A DNA stretch of 64,000 bases from Spongilla lacustris (GCA_949361645.1 OX442426.1:558001-622000); one strand, 5' to 3'; positions 46,750-58,140 are shown, numbered from the stretch's first letter. Notes: generated from the sequence alone by a model not told the origin. Numbers and translations: made by a program.

Positions 46750-48150
46750 CACACTCACATGACTGTTTCTCTCGGCTACATGCCTTAACACCTGACACTC
46801 TTATAAAAGCACACCACACTCACAGGACTGTTTCTCTCGGCTACATGCCTTAACCCCTGACACTGTTATAAAAGCACACCACACTCACTGTACTGTTTCT
46901 CTCGGCTACATGCCTTAACCCCTGACACTCTTATAAAAGCACACCACACTCGCCAGGACTGTTTCTCTCGGCTACATGCCTTAACCCCTGACACTCTTAT
47001 AAAAGCACACCACACTCACCAGGACTGTTTCTCTCGGCTACATGCCTTAACTCCTGACACTCTTATAAAGCACACCATACTCACAGGACTGCTTCTCTTG
47101 GCTACATGCCTTAACCCCTGACACTCTTACAAAAACACACCACACTAGCCAGGACTGTTTCTCTCGGCTACCTGCCTTAACCCCTGACACTCTTATAAAA
47201 GCACACCACACTGTTTCTCTCGGCTACATGCCTTAACACTTGACACTCTTATAAAAGCACACCACACTCACCAGGACTGTTTCTCTCGGCTACATGCCTT
47301 AACCCCTGACACTCTTATAAAAGCACACCACACTCACCAGGACTGTTTCTCTCGGCTACATGCCTTAACCCCTGACACTCTTATAAAAGCACACCACACT
47401 CACCAGGACTGTTTCTCTCGGCTACATGCCTTAACCCCTGACACTCTTATAAAAGCACACCACACACGCCAGGACTGTTTCTCTCGGCTACATGCCTTAA
47501 CCCCTGACACTCTTATAAAAGCACACCACACTCACCAGGACTGTTTCTCTCGACTACATGCTTAACTCCTGACACTCTTATAAAAGCACACCATACTCAC
47601 AGGACTGCTTCTCGTGGCTACATGCCTTAACCCCTGACACTCTTACAAAAACACACCACACTTGCCAGGACTGTTTCTCTCGGCTACCTGCCTTAACCCC
47701 TGACACTCTTATAAAAGCACACCACACTGTTTCTCTCGGCTACATGCCTTAACACTTGACACTCTTATAAAAGCACACCACACTCACCAGAACTGTTTCT
47801 CTCGGCTACATGCCTTAACCCCTGACACTCTTATAAAAGCACACCACACTCACCAGGACTGTTTCTCTCAGCTACATGCCTTAACCCCTGACACTGTTAT
47901 AAAAGCACACCACACTCGCCAGGACTGTTTCTCTCGGCTACATGCCTTAACCCCTGACACTGTTATAAAAGCACACCACACTCACAGGACTGTTTCTCTC
48001 GGCTACATGCCTTAACCCCTGACACTGTTATAAAAGCACACCACTCACACGACTGTTTCTCTCGGCTACATGCCTTAACCCCTGACACTGTTATAAAAGC
48101 ACACCACTCACACGACTGTTTCTCTCGGCTACATGCCTTAACCCCTGACA
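46750..48150. repeat. 66-bp minisatellite
   Basis: About 20 units centred on GACTGTTTCTCTCGGCTACA and CCTTAACCCCTGACACTCTT. A block of several units at about 47030-47330 recurs at about 47560-47800 with the same private variants, such as CTTCTC(T/G)TGGC and ACAAAAACACACC. Confidence 0.95.
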
Positions 48151-48600
48151 CACTCACTGGGCTGTTTCTCTCGGCTATGTCGTTTAACCCCTGACACTTT
48201 TAACACACTCACTGGGCTCTTTCTCTCGGCTATGTCGTTTAACCCCTGACACTCTTAACAAACTCACTGGGTTGTTTCTCTTGGCTATGTACATTAACCC
48301 CTGACACTTTTAATACACCCACTGGGCTGTTTCTCTCGGCTATGTCGTTTAACCCCTGACACTACTAACACAACCACTGGGCTGCTTCTCTCGGCTATGT
48401 ACTTTAACCCTTGACACTCTTAACACACTCACTGGGCTGTTTCTCTCGGCTATGTCGTTTAACCCCTGACACTTTTAACACACTCACTGGGCTGTTTCTC
48501 TCGGCTATGTCGTTTAACCCCTGACACTCTTAACACACCCACAAGGCTGTTTCTTTCAGCTATGTGCCTTAACCCCTGACACTCTTACAAAGACCACACC
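48150..48600. repeat. About 57-bp minisatellite related to the previous one
   Basis: About eight units with GGGCTGTTTCTCTCGGCTAT and GTCGTTTAACCCCTGACAC. They share the CTGTTTCTCTCGGCTA and TTAACCCCTGACAC cores with the 66-bp units but lack the TATAAAAGCACACC part. Confidence 0.9.
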
Positions 48601-48699
48601 CACAAGACTCTTTGCCGCTAAGTTGATTAACCCTTCGAACTCTTACAAAGACCACACCCACAGGGCTATTTTTGCCGTTAAGTTGATTAACCTGAGAAC

Positions 48700-49470
48700 A
48701 TGACCAGTACACTGTACAACATGACCAGTACACTGTACAACATGACCAGTACACTGTACAACATGGCCAGTACACTGTAGAACATGGCCAGTACACTGTA
48801 GAACATGGCCAGTACACTGTACAACATGACCAGTACACTGTACAACATGACCAGTACACTGTACAACATGACCAGTACACTGTACAACATGGCCAGTACA
48901 CTGTAGAACATGACCAGTACACTGTACAACATGACCAGTACACTGTAGAACATGACCAGTACACTGTACAACATGACCAGTACACTGTACAACATGGCCA
49001 GTACACTGTACAACATGGCCAGTACACTGTACAACATGGCCAGTACACTGTAGAACATGACCAGTACACTGTAGAACATGACCAGTACTGTACAACATGA
49101 CCAGTACACTGTAGAACATGACCAGTACACTGTACAACATGACCAGTACACTGTAGAACATGGCCAGTACACTGTAGAACATGACCAGTACACTGTACAA
49201 CATGGCCAGTACACTGTAGAACATGACCAGTACACTGTAGAACATGACCAGTACACTGTACAACATGACCAGTACACTGTACAACATGACCAGTACACTG
49301 TAGAACATGGCCAGTACACTGTACAACATGACCAGTACACTGTACAACATGGCCAGTACACTGTAGAACATGGCCAGTACACTGTACAACATGACCAGTA
49401 CACTGTAGAACATGGCCAGTACACTGTACAACATGACCAGTACACTGTAGAACATGACCAGTACACTGTA
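48700..49470. repeat. 21-bp minisatellite, about 37 units
   Basis: ACATGACCAGTACACTGTAC(A/G) with A/G and C/G variants mixed along the array. Because 21 is a multiple of three, six long frames stay open; none is a gene. The array stops about 10 bases from the splice donor of the split host exon (49480). Confidence 0.95.
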
Positions 49471-49480
49471 GAACACTTAC

Positions 49481-49599
49481 ACACAGACTTTTGTCCCATC
49501 CATGTATGTCTTCACCACCTTGAACACTAATGCATGAACATGTTTGTCTCCATCAGTGATGGACACCACTCCTGGACTAGGTATGCTACACCAAAGGAA
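49481..49599 (-). pseudogene. 3' half of a host exon split by the CACTA element
   Basis: On the minus strand the frame reads LWCSIPSPGVVSITDGDK and HVHALVFKVVKTYMDGTK, ending at a GTGT|GTAAGT donor (49480). It is the continuation of 56430-56493: without the element and one copy of the target duplication the frame runs uninterrupted (PNAF then LWCS). The protein family is not recognised. Confidence 0.55.
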
Positions 49600-49872
49600 C
49601 CCAGCAAAAAGTTCTTGGCCAAGTCTTGCCCAAGGTTCCCAGGATCTTGCATTCTTGGGCAAGAAATATGCAAGATCCTGGCAAGATCTTATAAATGCCA
49701 AGAAATTAAGTCGCGTCTTGGGTATAACCCAAGACGCGACTTAATTTCTTGGCATATAACCCAAGACGCGACTTAATTTCTTGGCATCTTTAAGATCTTG
49801 CCAGGATCTCTTGCCCAAGAAGATTGCAAGATCCTGGGTACAGCAAGACATTGCCAAGAATTTTTTGCTGTG
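49600..49872. repeat. Left subterminal foldback of the CACTA element
   Basis: An inner copy of the terminus in reverse orientation (GCCAAGAATTTTTTGCTG) ends near 49872, and a perfect hairpin with CCAAGAAATTAAGTCGCGTC arms lies at 49699-49758. It looks like a nested or internally derived MITE, but it lacks a GAA duplication on its right side. Confidence 0.6.
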
Positions 49873-50117
49873 ATATAGATACACATGTTTGATGGTGGTA
49901 TGTCAAGAACTAATCTTTCTTATTGATAAGATCTCTTTTTAGCTAAAAACTAGCTTTATTTTGCTGCGTATGGATCAACGAAAATGGATTGAAGATATTA
50001 ATTAACAATTTGCAAGAACTAATCACAGCATAAAATCATAAAAATTAAATTATATTACACAAACAGAAATATTAATCAAGTACACATATCCAACAGTGCC
50101 AGTCAATGCATTCAATT

Positions 50118-53100
50118 TCAATGGTGCTCATAGTTGTTGGGTATAAATACAATTATATCTGTTTGGGACTTTGCAATGGATATATGGATACATTTTCTCT
50201 TTATACAATTAACTGACACTGCCAAAACTGTGTTTGAAACTGACAATTTCTTAACTTTAACAAAATAGTGACTGAGTTGCAAAGCATTTCTTGAATATAT
50301 AAGTTTACTGAAAGTTATATCACTTAAAATACTTTCAGTCATCCTTTCGAATGTGTCTATGATTGCTACTGGTCCTTCCATAGTGATGCAAAAGCATCTG
50401 ATGGATCCCAACAGCAAGTCTGACCCATAAAGAAATTCACAAACTGAACTGTCACGAAGTGTATTTTTCCGTATATGGTAAGATGTTTTGTCATCTGCAG
50501 TGTAATATGGAAATGTTGTCACATCATTACTGGCCAAATGAAATCCAGCTTCTTGTAGTGCATCATACTCATAATCTAAAAGATTGCCACAATGAATTTT
50601 GCCATGTGCACCATTCAAGATATTATCTTCTTTCAAAAAATCAATTGCTAGACTGTCTGAAGGAGACAATTCATTTCTGTATGCAGATACAGAAAATGTC
50701 ATGCTAATTGCTCTTGCTAGGCTCGGCAAAAAGTTTCTTGTGCCATGACGATGTTTCTTAATATATCCATTCATATTTTCAAACCCAAAAGTGGAATATG
50801 CCCAAAGAGGACCCAATAGTCGCACAAAATGGCATAAATGTATGCTAGTATGCACATTTGCTGAAAGTATTGTGTCAGGATACAAGTCAGGTACTTGATT
50901 ATAAAATGCCAATAGAAATTCCTCTGCTATTGTTAAATCCTGACACGAAATGTTGCAACTTAGAAGAATATGCATAGCAGAAATCAATAATGCGAAATGA
51001 TTAACATAGTCAGATGGTAAGTAGGTAACAATAATTGGCAGAGAGTAGTAGAGCAACCAGGCCTTGAATTCAGATGACTTCCAATAAAATAGCATTTTTT
51101 TAATAGGACGGGGAGTGCTTCTAAATTCATGGGGTGGTTTTATTCTTAGCAGGCAGGCATCAATATCATCAACATTGTTTCCAAGATAAAATCGCCGATC
51201 AGAGTAATCAGAATTTATCCAGCACTCTAAAAATTGCTTTGTTATGCCCAGTAAAATAGCATGCATGTAGTCAATAGGTATATGATGAATGGAAACATAT
51301 TTCATGAGCATAGAAAAACCTTTAACACCAAATACAGGCTTGAGAATTTCTTCTGCTTTTCGTGCCCACACAACTATATCACTTGGTTCTCTAGCAATGT
51401 GTGGTTCTTGAGGTAAATACAAGTGTCGATTGCATTTATGAATCCCTCTATCTTTGCAATACGGGCATCCATAGTATCCATTGAATTGAACCACGTTTAA
51501 AGCCATTGCTTTTGCTGGGAAGTCAAAAACAGCAGCCACTATTTTAGCTTTTAGGACTTTCTTCCCATGCTGCGTATTAAATTCTAAGCCATTATTAAAT
51601 AATAGGTCAATTTTTGATAGTACCGGTGGAAGCAATACTTCCATTGATGGCTTGCACGGTCCTAGCCATAATGCACCTACTAGCATATTTTCTACATTCA
51701 TTCTGACCTCTGGTGGCAGAGACGTTGTAAACATCAATACAGGCCACAATGTTTGACCTACATGTACATGCATAAGGTATACTTACAAGATAATAACCGA
51801 ATGCAGTTTACAAACCTGATGATTTGAAGACTGGGACACCATCCGTGCATAAAATAAGTCCAGCATGTTCGGGACAAGACAGAAACTCCCCAGCAGCTCT
51901 TAAGGTTTGACAAACTGCTCCATCATCAATGTCCTGTATAATTCCTTCTGTACGTTTCCTTGAAAAATGTTTCAAGATAATGTTCCATTTATCTATACAT
52001 AACAAGAATCAAGAATTTTAAAAAAAAAGGATACAACCTACTTGAAAACATGGTGCACAAATGTTGATGAAATGGAAGTAAACTAAGGTAGCAAACATTT
52101 GATCTTTTCCTTCTGCAATTGCTATCAGTGCACTTCTTAGTGTCTAACAGTTCCTTCATGCATTCAGAGCAATACATATGCATTTCAACATCATCAAATG
52201 GATTTAACCTCTTCCTTAGCTGAAAGGTGGACCTAGCACACTGGTCAGTCTCAGGGCAATGAATTGCAATGAGATCTAAGAGTTGCTTGGTTGCGGCTTC
52301 ACTGAGATTATTTCTGACTGCAAAGTAATTACATGCCAGCCAGCTAGCCTTCATGCTTATTGGGGCAGCAGCAAAAAGTGGCAGCAAAGATAACTTTTTT
52401 ATGGCAGTGGACAATGGTTGCGGTATCCCTTCACTATTACTCTCTGCTTCAGCTTCAGTTACCACATCATCACTGTCATCCCCTTCACCCCCATTACCAT
52501 CATCATCACCATCATCATCATCATCGTTACCACCCCCACCACAATCATTACCACCATCATCATCATCACCACCACCACTACCAACATCATCATCACCACC
52601 ATCACCCCCACCACCACCATTATCATCACCACCACCACTACCATAATCATCACATGCACCATCACCATCAACTATACTTGCATTGGTGATGCCAGCATTG
52701 CCCCCATCAAACTCACAATTTCTAGCACAATCATCTCTCTCACCACAATCATATTTTCCATCTTCAATCTCACTATCAGTATGGTTTCCTTCAATCTCAA
52801 CTATCTCATGATCACAAGCTCCTGCATTATTATCATCCATTGTGTCATTATCAACCTCACCACTAGCATAATTATTAGCCACTTCATAACTCCTAACAGC
52901 AACACTTCTGCCTCCTTGTTCTTGAACACCAGTTGAGCCTACTGAATTATATACCAAATTGTACGTACATGAGTCAATGAGCACTGAAATTACCTTGAAC
53001 TTGCTGACCAAATTCATTTTCGTTATGCACTGTAAATGAACATTTCGCACATATATGTAATTGCTAATAATCTATTGCTCGATAAGGACATACAACAGCC

Positions 53101-53407
53101 CAGTTTTTATAGCATTATGCATTACCTTTCTTTGCCTTCCACCGACGGAGGGTTCTTTCCGGAATCGATGTACTAGGGTCAGAAGCGTATCGTTTCCTCT
53201 TTCGTTGCGTGGTCCCTATAGTTGTAAATGAAATCACACAAATGAAAGCTATTTACATGCATATATACCTGAAGCTGATTGTACGTGTGAGGAGTCTAAG
53301 CCTTGCCTTAAAGCAGTACGTGATGGTACAGGGATAGTAGGATCCCTAGCATACTCCCTATACCGTGTTCGTTTGCGGCCTTGCGATGTCTGATCGATAT
53401 CAGTCAT
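50118..53407 (-). CDS. Tnp2-like CACTA transposase, 6 exons, apparently intact (993 aa)
   Basis: Exons on the minus strand are 53269-53407, 53126-53215, 52994-53029, 52042-52941, 51816-51992 and 50118-51757; all junctions keep phase and no internal stop was found. N-terminal residues 1-90 are basic (GRKRTRYREYARDPTIPVP, KRKRYASDPSTSIPERTLRR), probably DNA-binding or nuclear. Then follow a long Asp/Gly-rich acidic region (about 120-260), a Cys-rich module (MYCSECMKELLDTKKC) and the Tnp2 domain: LCTDGVPVFKSSG with the conserved Asp, LPPVLSKIDLLFNNGLEF, GYYGCPYCKDRG, and IPIDYMHAILLGITKQFLE. A DUF4218-type segment (HTSIHLCHFVRLLGPLWAYS, FGFENMNGYIKKHRHGTRN) follows. It would cut and paste the element as a DDE-type nuclease. 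It starts 91 bp from the divergent BEN gene. Long + strand frames at 52353-52936 are antisense of the acidic repeat. Confidence 0.9.
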
Positions 53408-53498
53408 TTGCGATATATGCAGCTACCAAAATTATGGTACATAATTATGATTTTCTTATTTCTAATATTTCCACGTGCTTTTTTTTCCTTGCTCAAAA
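53408..53498. promoter_or_regulatory. 91-bp bidirectional promoter of the CACTA gene pair
   Basis: The DNA between the two divergent start codons is AT-rich and contains a CACGTG E-box at 53472-53477 and ATAATTATG-like palindromic AT motifs. Promoter activity is inferred from position. If UTRs overlap, the two transcripts share control. Confidence 0.55.
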
Positions 53499-55792
53499 AT
53501 GTCATCCAACTCTCGATCCAAACGATCCGCAAAGCCTCCGCTGCGCATCACCAAAGACAATGCGGCAAAGGAGTCCTGCAGTGCCCCTCTTGAGCCACGT
53601 AAGTGAGCCACAGCCGTATTTATAGTCAAGTAGCAATATTTAGTGTAATGTACGTATAAAATATGCAAACTTAGTTGTCAAATTAAACCACAGAGAGAGC
53701 TGAGGTTCACTTTAAAAGGAGTATCTGTACATTTACATGCCCGCGTACAAATGAATGGCATATACAATAAAGTATAATATATTCATATGTGTGGTGTAGT
53801 GATACATGTACATGTATATGTATATGCGATCGTAGCCATAACCACGTCAAGCGCAGCAGTAAAATACACATGTATACTAAATGCGCTGTTCTTTTCATTG
53901 AATTAAATTATCGCAATTTATTGCTAATCAGCGTGTGCTAACACTCGCTCATGTGCAAGATACCCATTGATTAAGCCATCCACGCGCAGTGCGTCATTAC
54001 ACCATTGATCATGCATTCCACATGTGCTGTTCGGTGTATGGACCATTATATTGATATTATAAATACCTGAATTTAGAATGGTGTAACATTCTATGTGTGG
54101 AAGACAACAAAGTCTACAAATGTTTGACCACAACTTTATCAACGGACGATAAGGAGCATGTCTCCAAAGAAGACTTACTGCCCGGCAACGAACTTGTTTG
54201 GTCCTACAAAGGCAAAAAATACACAGTTATTCTCAAAGACATGAATGGTCAGTGGTACTGTTGCTTATATATATATGGAGTTATTTTTACCTGCATGTTG
54301 CAGATAATGCATCATCTTCAAATGAACACTACAGTGACAATAGTGCTGAAGAGGACATTGTGCTACCACCATTGCCTAGAGCATTGGATACAACGCAGGT
54401 CTCAAAGGCTGTGAAGAAAGATGAAATGGTAGGGTGATTTTTTGTGTGTACTAGTATGACATATGTAATAAATCATCATCAGTTAATATAGATTTATGTA
54501 CCTACATACCTCTATTAGTGATTTTTATGCTAGGTCTAAAGAAATACCTGCACAATTCACACCTCAGCTCAATCCTCCTGTATTGTAGTAATACACTTTT
54601 TAGTAATATCTGTGCATCACAACCATGTATAAGAATCACTGCAACTTAAAGTCATGAGAGGTGGTTGGTGGACACATACATCTAGCCAAAATTGCTATGA
54701 TATTCTGCCTTTTTAGGATAAAGTGCATATAGATGGTTATACTTACCTCATTTATTCGACATATAGTTGGGTGGCTACTTCAGGATGGGATAACTTTGTA
54801 ATAGATATTGTACTCTATTTAGTCATATGTTCTGTACAGCCCAATCCAAGAAGACAGCTCAATCTTGATGTGGATCATGTTGATCAAAGCTCTGCATTGG
54901 TAATGATTTCAAGTGCCTTCATTTTGAACACTCCATATACTCATACATGTAGCATGGTGCTCTGGTAAAGGTTACAGATGAACTCCACGACATTACACAC
55001 ATGATGGAAACATTAACAGTAAGTGACAAAATCCTGAGTTGTGAATTATTTGATTTGTGTATTAATAATAGGAAAGTGTTGGCAATTTGACTAAGCACAT
55101 GGGGGTTCTCACTGATGCAGTGATGTTGTTGGTAGAACATTTACCAGTGCAATCAAGTTCTTTTACACAAGATGGTAACTTTTAAAATATCTTTTCTTCC
55201 TTTTATAACATGTTGTCTGCATCACTATTTACAGCAGAGCAAGGAAATGATAATGCAGTTATAGGTATTTATGTTACAATCATACCCACTCAATCCCATC
55301 CCTTATAAAATAGCAAAACCATCAGTGAGCCTGGTTGCAACAGGTGCTCAAGCAAGTGGCAGTGATATCATTCAGCCAACACCTCATCAGTTCATTTTGG
55401 TAACAATTTCTATCAATGCATACAATGTGATGATTATGTATTTTCATTTTAGGAAAGTGGCGTTAACCTACTTACCTTGAAGGCTGTGGACGTTTTCAAA
55501 TATGCGCTCCTATTGATGGATGCCTTGTTTAATGACAAAGAAATGTCCACCTGTTGCTTTCAGCAATCAGAGAGGGGGGTAGCAAGTGCAAAAACCCCAC
55601 TATCCCCAAGGCGTGTAAAGCTTCTTGAAGGTAAAATAAAATAGATATGCATTCATAATTATGTTCACACAATGCACAGATTGCATTGTGGAGAAATTTG
55701 GTCAGCAGACATACACAGAGTACTGCACACAAATCCGGGACAAGTGTAACCAAAAATGTCGAGACAAGGCAAAGAAGCTAACCAAGAAGTGA
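53499..55792 (+). CDS. BEN-domain accessory protein of the CACTA element, 10 exons (339 aa)
   Basis: Exons are 53499-53598, 54077-54247, 54304-54428, 54840-54899, 54953-55018, 55072-55174, 55235-55264, 55326-55399, 55453-55630 and 55680-55792; they sum to 1,020 nt with every phase consistent. The start is MSSNSRSKRSAKPPLRITKD. Residues 34-90 form a small module (WCNILCVEDNKVYKCL, LVWSYKGKKYTVILKD) often found before BEN domains, then an acidic linker, a helical/heptad segment (VTDELHDITHMMETLT, ESVGNLTKHMGVLTDAVMLL) and a C-terminal BEN-like domain (NLLTLKAVDVFKYALLLMDA, KTPLSPRRVKLLE, YCTQIRDKCNQKCRDKAKK). BEN domains bind DNA and chromatin partners. By analogy with plant TnpA it may bind the subterminal repeats; that is inference. 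One donor (GTCAGT after exon 2) is weak. Confidence 0.75.
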
Positions 55793-56029
55793 AGTTGTCA
55801 TCCCCCAGTTGAACTACATGTATCGGTACAATGTAAGATCACTATGCACTCATGTTGAGTTGCTGACAAACCTCCTTCAATTTGATCATGATTCCTGTTT
55901 ACATAACCTTTCAGTGTTAAATGATCCAAAGTGTGTATAATACTGGTGCATTTTAACTAAACAACTCATGCCAGACATGCACAGACAACAATTTAATATT
56001 TGTTTGATCAGAATAAGAATCTTGACCAG
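55793..56029. other. CACTA interior, no gene
   Basis: 3' flank of the BEN gene leading into the right subterminal repeats. Confidence 0.5.
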
Positions 56030-56235
56030 GAAGGCAGGAATCTTGACCAGGAAGGCAGGAATCTTGACCAGGAAGGCAGGAATCTTGACCAGGAAGGCAG
56101 GAATCTTGACCAGGAAGGCAGGAATCTTGACCAGGAAGGCAGGAATCTTGACCAGGAAGGCAGGAATCTTGACCAGGAAGGCAGGAATCTTGACCAGGAA
56201 GGCAGGAATCTTGGCCAGGAAGGCCAGAATCTTGA
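56030..56235. repeat. 21-bp repeat in the right CACTA subterminal region
   Basis: Nine to ten units of GGAATCTTGACCAGGAAGGC(A). The CTTG core is shared with the terminal CTTGGCAAGATCTTG motifs, so it may be an amplified binding-site array. Confidence 0.95.
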
Positions 56236-56429
56236 CCAGAAAGGCGGGAATCTTGGGCAAGAGGCAAGAATTTGGCGGCCATAATCTTGGATCTTGGCCA
56301 AGATCTTTGGCAAGATACCCAAGAATCTTTGGTACACTTGGGCAAGATCCTTGGCAAGATTAAATCCAAGATCTTGTCTTGCCACAAGATCTTATCCAAG
56401 ATCTTGCCCAAGAACTTTTTGCTGGGGAA

Positions 56430-56493
56430 GGCATTAGGAAGATGGTGTGGATTTTGTTTGCCCAAAACTCCATGGGGCACCCGTTTCAGGTAT
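56430..56493 (-). pseudogene. 5' half of the host exon split by the CACTA element
   Basis: On the minus strand after a GTGCAG acceptor (56494): YLKRVPHGVLGKQNPHHLPN then AF, reaching the TTC target duplication in frame. The other half is at 49481-49599. The open frame also extends upstream through the acceptor, so the exon start is uncertain. Confidence 0.5.
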
Positions 56494-57041
56494 CTGCACG
56501 CAGATGTATGAGGTGCCCAATCTCCCATTGCACACCCCTCCACTACCCATGCGCCCCTCCCTTCATGCACTCACTCATCCAATGGCACTTGTTACCTATA
56601 GTGAGTGTAGGGCTCAGCTTAATACTAGTACATCTGTTACTTAAGAGGCCTAATATGAACAACCCCAGATGTGCTGTAAAAAAAGGCCACAATCACTTAA
56701 AATACAGTGTAGATGGTCAAAATTTATATATGGCAAGCAAGCTGCAATTTATATATGCAAGATACACACTTCAGGCAAAACGGCAAAACTACCACACATG
56801 CCAGCACATGCATGTGCTGGTAGCCGTACCTACAATACATGTACGTGTAATAACCCGCTATAACCAGCTTACCGTTTCTAGACGGACAACAGCGCGAGCG
56901 CGAACCCATGCAGTCACCATCATATCGTTGGAAAAAATCGGCTGGCTTGGCATCTACGTTTAAAAGTTTCCAGACTACTTTCAGCGCCGCTTTATCAGTT
57001 TAGAGAACAGTTACTACTAGTATGGTGCTTACGTGCGCGTA
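56494..57041. other. Unassigned; possible first exon at 56873-56909 (-)
   Basis: On the minus strand, MGSRSRCCPSRN followed by an ACG|GTAAGC donor could be a first coding exon, but its phase (1) does not join the 56493 exon directly, so a missing exon or chance must be assumed. Confidence 0.25.
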
Positions 57042-57405
57042 TAGTGATATTTCGACACAAGCGCGCTTCAAATAGAACGTAAACATTTAATTGACTTGAT
57101 GAACTGGGGAATGTATGAAGTAGCGTATACAGGATCTAGGAACGGATAAATCAGATACAGGATAGTGATATTTCGACACAAGCGCGCTTCAAATAGAACG
57201 TAAACATTTAATTGACTTGATGAACTGGGGAATGTATGAAGTAGCGTATACAGGATCTAGGAACGGATAAATCAGATACAGGATAGTGATATTTCGACAC
57301 AAGCGCGCTTCAAATAGAACGTAAACATTTAATTGACTTGATGAACTGGGGAATGTATGAAGTAGCGTATACAGGATCTAGGAACGGATAAATCAGATAC
57401 AGGAT
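57042..57405. repeat. About 119-bp direct repeat, 3 almost identical copies
   Basis: Each unit has ATATTTCGACACAAGCGCGC, GTAAACATTTAATTGACTTG and GGATCTAGGAACGGATAAAT. The copies look identical, unlike the noisy minisatellites elsewhere. The position 3' of the second CACTA gene set suggests a subterminal region, unproven. Confidence 0.95.
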
Positions 57406-57459
57406 ACATCAAAAGTCCTCGATCAAGGGATTGGCTACTAATAGTAACTTGGTATTCGC

Positions 57460-58140
57460 CAAGAAAGCTTAAGAGCTACTATCACTGTTGTCTGGCAATG
57501 ATGCCAGACTTGCCAGTTCATCATCTGATTCAGTTGGAGAGTCATTACTGAAAGCCTCCATCACGTCTGAGGTGAGAATGAGACATCATTATGGAACACA
57601 AATTTACCTTTAGCTTGCCATTAAAATCTAGACTTTTGGAAGAGCTGTAATCATGTAAAACCATGCATTTATCACTGCACAAGTGAATATGTATCTACTC
57701 ACATATTTCTTTTCTGCTTTGAGGCAACAGCACTTGACCTCTCCAAGTCCCCTATATAGAGGTGCTATTTAGTAAACAGATCATAATTACCTTTACTAGT
57801 AGCAACTCGTCTTGAAAACGGTGGACCAGGGCTTGTATCTTCATGAAGGGGAACATTACTAGTAGCAACTCGTCTTGAAAGCGGTGGACCAGGGCTTGTA
57901 TCTTCATGAAGGGGAACATTACTAGTAGCAACTCGTCTTGAAAGCGGTGGACCAGGGCTCGTATCTGCACGAAGGGGAACATTACTAGTAGCAACTCGTC
58001 TTGAAAGCTGTGGACCAGGGCTCGTATCTTCATGTAGGGGAACATTACTACCTCGTCTTGAAGGCTGTGGACCAGGGCTCATATCTTCATGAAGGGGAAG
58101 GATTATAATTTCACACAACTACATTCATGCAAGCTACCGG
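57460..58140 (-). other. Probable 3' exons with a 63-bp coding-like repeat
   Basis: 58098-57796 holds five 63-bp units (21 codons) open in two frames (for example SNVPLHEDTSPGPPLSRRVAT), ending at an AAAG|GTAATT donor. A short exon at about 57715-57760 and a serine/acid-rich C-terminal exon ending at about 57475 (MEAFSNDSPTESDDELASLA then SLPDNSDSSS and stop) follow with plausible splice sites. I could not settle the joining frame or link them with certainty to the accessory gene at 58404-59719. Confidence 0.4.

Larger units (their letters stand above)
49600..56426. mobile_element. Complete CACTA-type (EnSpm/Tnp2) DNA transposon, 6,827 bp
   Basis: Termini are CCCAGCAAAAAGTTCTTGG at 49600 and its inverted match CCAAGAACTTTTTGCTGGG ending at 56426. 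They are flanked by the 3-bp direct repeat GAA (49597-49599 and 56427-56429), the duplication length typical of CACTA elements. Both subterminal regions are packed with short direct and inverted CTTGG(C)AAGATCTTG motifs, as CACTA ends are. Inside are two intact divergent genes, a Tnp2-like transposase and a BEN-domain protein. The termini do not start with the plant-type CACTA pentamer. All parts needed for mobility appear present. Confidence 0.85.

Noticed and set aside
48569..49530. Long frames (TVYWSC, HDQYTVE repeats) on both strands
   Set aside because: The 21-bp unit is a multiple of three with no stop in several frames; there is no composition or splice evidence for coding.
49600..49872. 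An independent MITE instead of the left end of the CACTA element
   Set aside because: Only the far terminus at 56426 has a perfect partner with the GAA duplication; the inner terminus at 49872 lacks both the CCC end and the flanking GAA.
52353..52936. Serine/proline- or histidine-rich + strand frames
   Set aside because: Antisense of the Asp/Gly-rich region of the intact transposase.
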